Source: Pseudomonadota bacterium (GTDB taxonomy: Bacteria; Desulfobacterota; JADFVX01). Taken from it: DNA of 10,117 nucleotides. Of the stretch, positions 7,694 through 10,117 are shown piece after piece (the first letter of the stretch is position 1; every line of letters starts with the position of its first letter). Where the stretch lies: NCBI GenBank assembly GCA_015222755.1, contig JADFVX010000079.1:1-10117 (forward strand). Direction: 5' to 3'. A model generated the notes under the pieces. The model saw only the letters and a list, made by a program, of their open reading frames with translations. It was not told the origin of the DNA and searched no databases. Position numbers and translations under genes: made by a program.

Positions 7694-8629
7694 ATGACTG
7701 AAATCAAAGAACAGGAAAAGAAAGGTTTTTTCTCAAAGCTCAAAAGCAAACTCTCCGGCACCAGCGATACTCTCACCCGGAAGATAGACCGTGCCGTTCT
7801 CGGCAAAAAGACTATTGACGAAGACCTGATAGAAGAGCTTGAAGAGGTATTGATAGGTGCAGATATTGGGGTGAAAACTTCCTACGATATTCTTGAGTCT
7901 GTCGGTGATCGTGTGCGGCGTAAAGAACTGGGTGATGCCGATGCCTTAAAAAATGCCATAAAAGAAGAAATCCAGGCTATCCTTCACCGGGAGGAGTCGG
8001 TCTTTACATTTAAGCCGGAAGGCCCTACGGTGATGATGGTTGTAGGTGTAAACGGTGTAGGCAAAACGACTACCATCGGCAAACTGGCACTGCGTTATAA
8101 AAAAGAGGGGAAAAACGTTCTTATCGCAGCCGGTGATACCTTTCGTGCCGCAGCAATAGAACAATTGCAGATATGGGCAGAGCGTGCCGGGATAGATATA
8201 GTAAAGCACCATGATGGCGCCGATCCCGCGGCTGTAGCCTATGATTCTATAGAGGCTGCAAAGGCCAGGGGTGCCGACCTGCTGATAGTAGATACTGCCG
8301 GACGGCTCCACACAAAGATCAACCTAATGGAGGAACTCAAGAAGATCAAGAGGGTGATGACAAAGGTTATCCCCGATGCACCCCATGAGGTGCTGCTTGT
8401 AGTCGATGCGACAACAGGTCAGAATGCCATATCGCAGGCGAAGCTTTTTAATGAGTCTGTCGGTCTTACGGGCCTGGCTATTACAAAACTTGACGGTACG
8501 CCTAAAGGAGGCGTTATTATAGCTATTGCCGATGAGCTCGATATACCCATACGCTATATAGGGGTAGGAGAAGGGGTGGAGGATCTCAGGGACTTCAATG
8601 CTGCCGAATTTGTAGAGGCCATATTCTAA
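7694..8629 (+). CDS. ftsY: Signal recognition particle receptor FtsY
   Basis: SRP-type GTPase that receives ribosome-SRP complexes at the inner membrane and hands them to SecYEG. The 311 residues form an almost minimal NG core with a short basic N-terminal segment (KKGFFSKLKSKLS, 9-21) in place of the long acidic A domain of E. coli FtsY; it could act as the amphipathic membrane-targeting helix. N domain: about 25-105, with LIEELEEVLIGADIGV. G domain: P-loop GVNGVGKT (118-125), insertion-box motif DTFRAAAIEQL (148-158), DTAGR (200-204), TKLDGTPKGG (264-273) and the closing GVGEGVEDLRDF (290-301). FtsY rather than Ffh, because there is no Met-rich M domain. The ATG at 7694 lacks a recognisable Shine-Dalgarno, but no better start is present. 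The gene lies between the guaB terminator and the rearranged glpK locus. Confidence 0.97.
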   Translation: MTEIKEQEKKGFFSKLKSKLSGTSDTLTRKIDRAVLGKKTIDEDLIEELEEVLIGADIGVKTSYDILESVGDRVRRKELGDADALKNAIKEEIQAILHREESVFTFKPEGPTVMMVVGVNGVGKTTTIGKLALRYKKEGKNVLIAAGDTFRAAAIEQLQIWAERAGIDIVKHHDGADPAAVAYDSIEAAKARGADLLIVDTAGRLHTKINLMEELKKIKRVMTKVIPDAPHEVLLVVDATTGQNAISQAKLFNESVGLTGLAITKLDGTPKGGVIIAIADELDIPIRYIGVGEGVEDLRDFNAAEFVEAIF

Positions 8630-8647
8630 ACACCTTTTTGTTAATTT

Positions 8648-8662
8648 ATGGTGCTTCACCAT
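8648..8662. other. Small hairpin in the leader between ftsY and the first glpK copy
   Basis: ATGGTG (8648-8653) and CACCAT (8657-8662) are perfect 6-bp inverted arms around a 3-base loop. No T-run follows on the forward strand, so it is not a convincing terminator. It sits in what was probably the original upstream region of glpK and could be an operator half-site pair or chance. Confidence 0.3.
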
Positions 8663-8665
8663 TCC

Positions 8666-8730
8666 TTAACCTTCTAGCCTGGAGGTCTTATGTCAAAACA
8701 TATTCTTGCCATTGATCATGGCACAACCAG
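8666..8730 (+). repeat. Direct repeat, left copy: duplicated glpK leader and first 14 codons
   Basis: These 65 bp align without gaps to 9718-9782 with 57 identities (offset 1052). A 22-bp block, 8677-8698, is identical and covers the ribosome binding site GGAGG (8681-8685), the ATG at 8690 and codons 2-3. Mismatches lie at 8670, 8676, 8699, 8701, 8707, 8713, 8719 and 8725. Homology stops abruptly after AG at 8730, in codon 14. Confidence 0.93.
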
Positions 8731-8731
8731 C
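8690..8731 (+). pseudogene. glpK: Truncated 5' remnant of a glycerol kinase gene
   Basis: The ATG at 8690 with a GGAGG site begins MSKHILAIDHGTTS, clearly the N-terminus of glycerol kinase. It contains the start of the phosphate-binding loop (AIDQGTTSS in the intact copy). After codon 14 similarity to GlpK ends and the frame continues into unrelated sequence. Compared with the intact copy it differs at codon 4 (His for Tyr) and codon 10 (His for Gln); the changes at codons 6, 8 and 12 are silent. It cannot encode a kinase. It may be a left-over of the original glpK start or of a second, slightly divergent glpK. Confidence 0.85.
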
Positions 8732-8851
8732 CCGCTAGGGCGCAATAACCGAAGGGCATTACGCCGGATGGAATTGAACAGAGAGGATCAAGGCCTATTT
8801 CAGGGCGCCCGGGCTTGGCTTGAATTCAAACGCGATAAAGGAGACAGGTAA
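8690..8851 (+). CDS. Chimeric 53-codon leader reading frame (glpK start fused to insert DNA)
   Basis: The glpK remnant stays in frame through the palindrome and following DNA to TAA at 8849-8851, giving 53 residues. The first 14 are GlpK-like; the rest is Arg-rich (PLGRNNRRALRRMELNRED, then QGLFQGARAWLEFKRDKGDR) with no family I recognise. It has a full glpK-type ribosome binding site, so ribosomes probably initiate here. The stop lies 5 bp before the cytochrome ATG (8857) and just after that gene's AAAGGAGA site, a geometry suited to translational coupling. The peptide itself is more likely a by-product than a functional protein. Confidence 0.45.
   Translation: MSKHILAIDHGTTSPLGRNNRRALRRMELNREDQGLFQGARAWLEFKRDKGDR
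8737..8766. repeat. Imperfect palindrome resembling dispersed intergenic repeats
   Basis: GGCGCAAT (8739-8746) and ATTACGCC (8758-8765) are inverted arms with one mismatch (C8743 against A8761), enclosing AACCGAAGGGC, which itself holds a CC-GAA-GG mini-stem. The layout, a GC-rich arm followed by CAATAA, CGAAGG and the complementary arm, resembles REP-like intergenic palindromes that I recall from gammaproteobacterial genomes. It begins 7 bp after the end of glpK homology. Family assignment is from memory and unverified; only one copy is in the window. Confidence 0.5.
8837..8844 (+). promoter_or_regulatory. Shine-Dalgarno site of the cytochrome gene
   Basis: AAAGGAGA lies 12 nt before the ATG at 8857 and inside the end of the chimeric leader frame, whose stop is at 8849-8851. 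Ribosomes finishing the leader would cross this site, so translation of the two frames is probably linked. Confidence 0.65.
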
Positions 8852-8856
8852 TTCTC

Positions 8857-9714
8857 ATGCGATGGATATACTTTATTCTACTTCAGTGCCTGCTTATTGT
8901 GATCGTTGCTGGCACTGTCTGCATACATAAAGACAGTGTAATCCTTGTAAAAAAACCTCCTGAATCATTGTCGCAGTGGTACAAGCCGGAAAACAAACGG
9001 CAGGTATGGCTGCACAATATGTTCAAACTGCGCCGCGAAATGCAGGCGGTTCGGTTTTATTCCGACAGCAAGGATGCAAAACATTTAGGAAAATGGGCAG
9101 GCAGCTTAAGCGATCATTATCTGAAAATTGCCGAGATGGTTCCGGAGTGGAAGGAATTGCTGGATATGGAAGTGATTTCCAGATTAGAGAAAAACGCCAA
9201 AGCAGGTCGATATCAGGATGTATCTCATGCACTCGATGATTTAAGAGAAAGCTGTGAATCCTGTCATAGTGATTATCGTGCCATAACAGCTGCAATGTAC
9301 CGTGCCCCTGATTTCACCTCGCTTAAAATCAATCCATCTACATCTTTTAAGGCACACATGAAAAAACTCACCCAAGAGGTGAATCAGATCAAAATCGCAT
9401 CTGAAGACGGTATGAAAGACATTGCGCTTTCATCCTTATCCGATTTAAAAAAAGATATCAATCTGCTGGGTGAAACCTGTGTAAATTGCCATAAAAAGGG
9501 TGCGAAGGTCTACCCAAGCGATACGATCAGCAAAACAATAAGCAGCCTGGAGCAAAGCCTGAAAACCGGCACAGCTAAAGAGCAGGGCCGAGATCTGGGT
9601 ACATTGGCTGTGCTTGCTTGTGCACGCTGCCACGGTACCCATCGTCTCGCTTATGATGCCAGGAAAATATTCTCAGATAAGCCACGCTGGCTGGAACTGA
9701 TAAAACACCAGTGA
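8857..9714 (+). CDS. Membrane-targeted three-heme c-type cytochrome, family not recognised
   Basis: 285 residues. An N-terminal hydrophobic stretch (about 4-23, IYFILLQCLLIVIVAGTVCI) is a signal anchor or signal peptide that would place the rest in the periplasm; C22 lacks a proper lipobox. Three CxxCH heme-attachment motifs are present: CESCH (133-137), CVNCH (208-212) and CARCH (255-259). Each lies at the end of a predicted helical stretch, preceded by related text (ALDDLRESC, KKDINLLGETC, RDLGTLAVLAC), so the protein looks like repeated helix-bundle units ending in a heme site, loosely like class II cytochrome c'. A role in electron transfer is inferred; redox partners are unknown and no cytochrome biogenesis or terminal reductase gene is nearby. 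Lysine codons are mostly AAA (about 24 of 31), unlike guaB, consistent with transfer. The gene is wedged between two copies of the glpK start. Confidence 0.85.
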   Translation: MRWIYFILLQCLLIVIVAGTVCIHKDSVILVKKPPESLSQWYKPENKRQVWLHNMFKLRREMQAVRFYSDSKDAKHLGKWAGSLSDHYLKIAEMVPEWKELLDMEVISRLEKNAKAGRYQDVSHALDDLRESCESCHSDYRAITAAMYRAPDFTSLKINPSTSFKAHMKKLTQEVNQIKIASEDGMKDIALSSLSDLKKDINLLGETCVNCHKKGAKVYPSDTISKTISSLEQSLKTGTAKEQGRDLGTLAVLACARCHGTHRLAYDARKIFSDKPRWLELIKHQ

Positions 9715-9717
9715 TCA

Positions 9718-9782
9718 TTAATCTTCTCGCCTGGAGGTCTTATGTCAAAATACATTCTCGCCATAGATCAGGGCACCACCAG
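9718..9782 (+). repeat. Direct repeat, right copy: leader and first codons of intact glpK
   Basis: Partner of the repeat at 8666-8730, with 57 of 65 positions identical. It begins 3 bp after the cytochrome stop codon and contains GGAGG (9733-9737) and the glpK ATG (9742). To its right the sequence continues as a normal glycerol kinase, whereas the left copy is broken. Confidence 0.93.
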
Positions 9783-10117
9783 TTCACGCTCTATACTTTT
9801 CGACCATCACGGCATTCCTGTCGCTCAGGTCTCAAAGGAGTTCCGCCAGATTTACCCTAAGCCCGGGTGGGTGGAACATGACCCTCTTGAAATATGGGAG
9901 AGTCAGCTGTCAACTATAAGGGCTGTCATTGAAAAGGCTTCTGCCAAAGCTTCAGATGTAGCCGCTGTGGGAATTACCAATCAGCGTGAAACTACGATCC
10001 TCTGGGATCGTAGTACGGGAAAGCCTGTTTATAACGCCATAGTCTGGCAGTGCAGGCGTACAGCTGCCATCTGTGATGACCTTCGTGATAGCGGCGCAGA
10101 ACCTATGGTTCTTGAGA
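9742..10117 (+). CDS. glpK: Glycerol kinase, N-terminal part (3' end outside window)
   Basis: ATP-dependent glycerol kinase makes sn-glycerol 3-phosphate, feeding glycerol into lipid synthesis and glycolysis; cytoplasmic FGGY-family enzyme. The first 125 residues are visible and intact. MSKYILAIDQGTTSSRSILF holds the N-terminal phosphate-binding loop (D9-R16). YPKPGWVEHDPLEIW (39-52) and GITNQRETTILWD (77-89) follow, and YNAIVWQCRRTA (97-108) supplies glycerol contacts; R82, E83 and W102 correspond to R83, E84 and W103 of E. coli. The frame stays open to the right edge. GGAGG (9733-9737) lies 4 nt before the ATG. No glpF, glpD or glpR is in the window. Because the cytochrome gene now stands between glpK and its likely original upstream DNA, glpK expression may depend on transcription through the cytochrome gene. 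Confidence 0.95.
   Translation, partial: MSKYILAIDQGTTSSRSILFDHHGIPVAQVSKEFRQIYPKPGWVEHDPLEIWESQLSTIRAVIEKASAKASDVAAVGITNQRETTILWDRSTGKPVYNAIVWQCRRTAAICDDLRDSGAEPMVLE

Noticed and set aside
8648..8662. Hairpin after ftsY as an intrinsic terminator
   Set aside because: The stem is only 6 bp and is not followed by a T-run on the forward strand.
8914..8931. Lipoprotein signal at C22 of the cytochrome
   Set aside because: The residues before the cysteine (GTV) do not fit the lipobox, which needs a small residue at -1 and usually Leu at -3.
8976..9239. 87-codon frame inside the cytochrome gene on the same strand
   Set aside because: It overlaps the cytochrome coding frame, which has three heme motifs, and has no family features of its own.
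1..10117. CRISPR array, tRNA or rRNA genes, transposase or integrase
   Set aside because: I see no regularly spaced repeats, no tRNA or rRNA sequence, and no recombinase-like protein; the only direct repeat is the glpK start pair.

Overview
The window is a forward-strand block of translation and housekeeping genes ending in an unusual junction. The order thrS (3' part), infC, rpmI, rplT, pheS, pheT, ihfA, merR-like is the arrangement I know from Geobacter-type Deltaproteobacteria (Desulfobacterota in newer naming). Together with frequent ATA isoleucine and AGA/AGG arginine codons and a compact FtsY, it suggests that broad group. This is an inference from synteny, not a placement, and a neighbouring phylum such as Nitrospirota is not excluded.

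Positions 1-6044: ThrRS C-terminal part, translation initiation factor IF3, ribosomal proteins L35 and L20, both PheRS subunits, an IHF-alpha/HU protein and a MerR-family regulator. All are co-directional with short gaps, so probably one long operon or a few overlapping ones. The infC gene has no ATG/GTG start that would keep its conserved N-terminus. It appears to start at an ATA codon that overlaps the thrS stop as ATAG behind a strong ribosome binding site.

Positions 6045-7623: guaB (IMP dehydrogenase), preceded by a consensus -10 hexamer and closed by a clear intrinsic terminator at 7593-7623. Positions 7624-8629: ftsY, the signal recognition particle receptor.

Positions 8630-10117: a rearranged locus. 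The 5' end of glpK (ribosome binding site plus 14 codons) occurs twice, 1052 bp apart (8666-8730 and 9718-9782). The second copy continues into a normal glycerol kinase gene that runs off the window. The first copy breaks off after codon 14 into unrelated DNA: an imperfect palindrome, a 53-codon chimeric leader reading frame, then a complete gene for a membrane-targeted three-heme c-type cytochrome of a family I do not recognise. The cytochrome's stop codon lies 3 bp before the second repeat copy. Lysine codon use in the cytochrome gene (mostly AAA) contrasts with guaB (mostly AAG). The simplest reading is that a foreign cytochrome gene was inserted at the glpK start while an intact glpK 5' end was kept downstream and the broken upstream copy became a translated leader. 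This junction is the most interesting part of the window.
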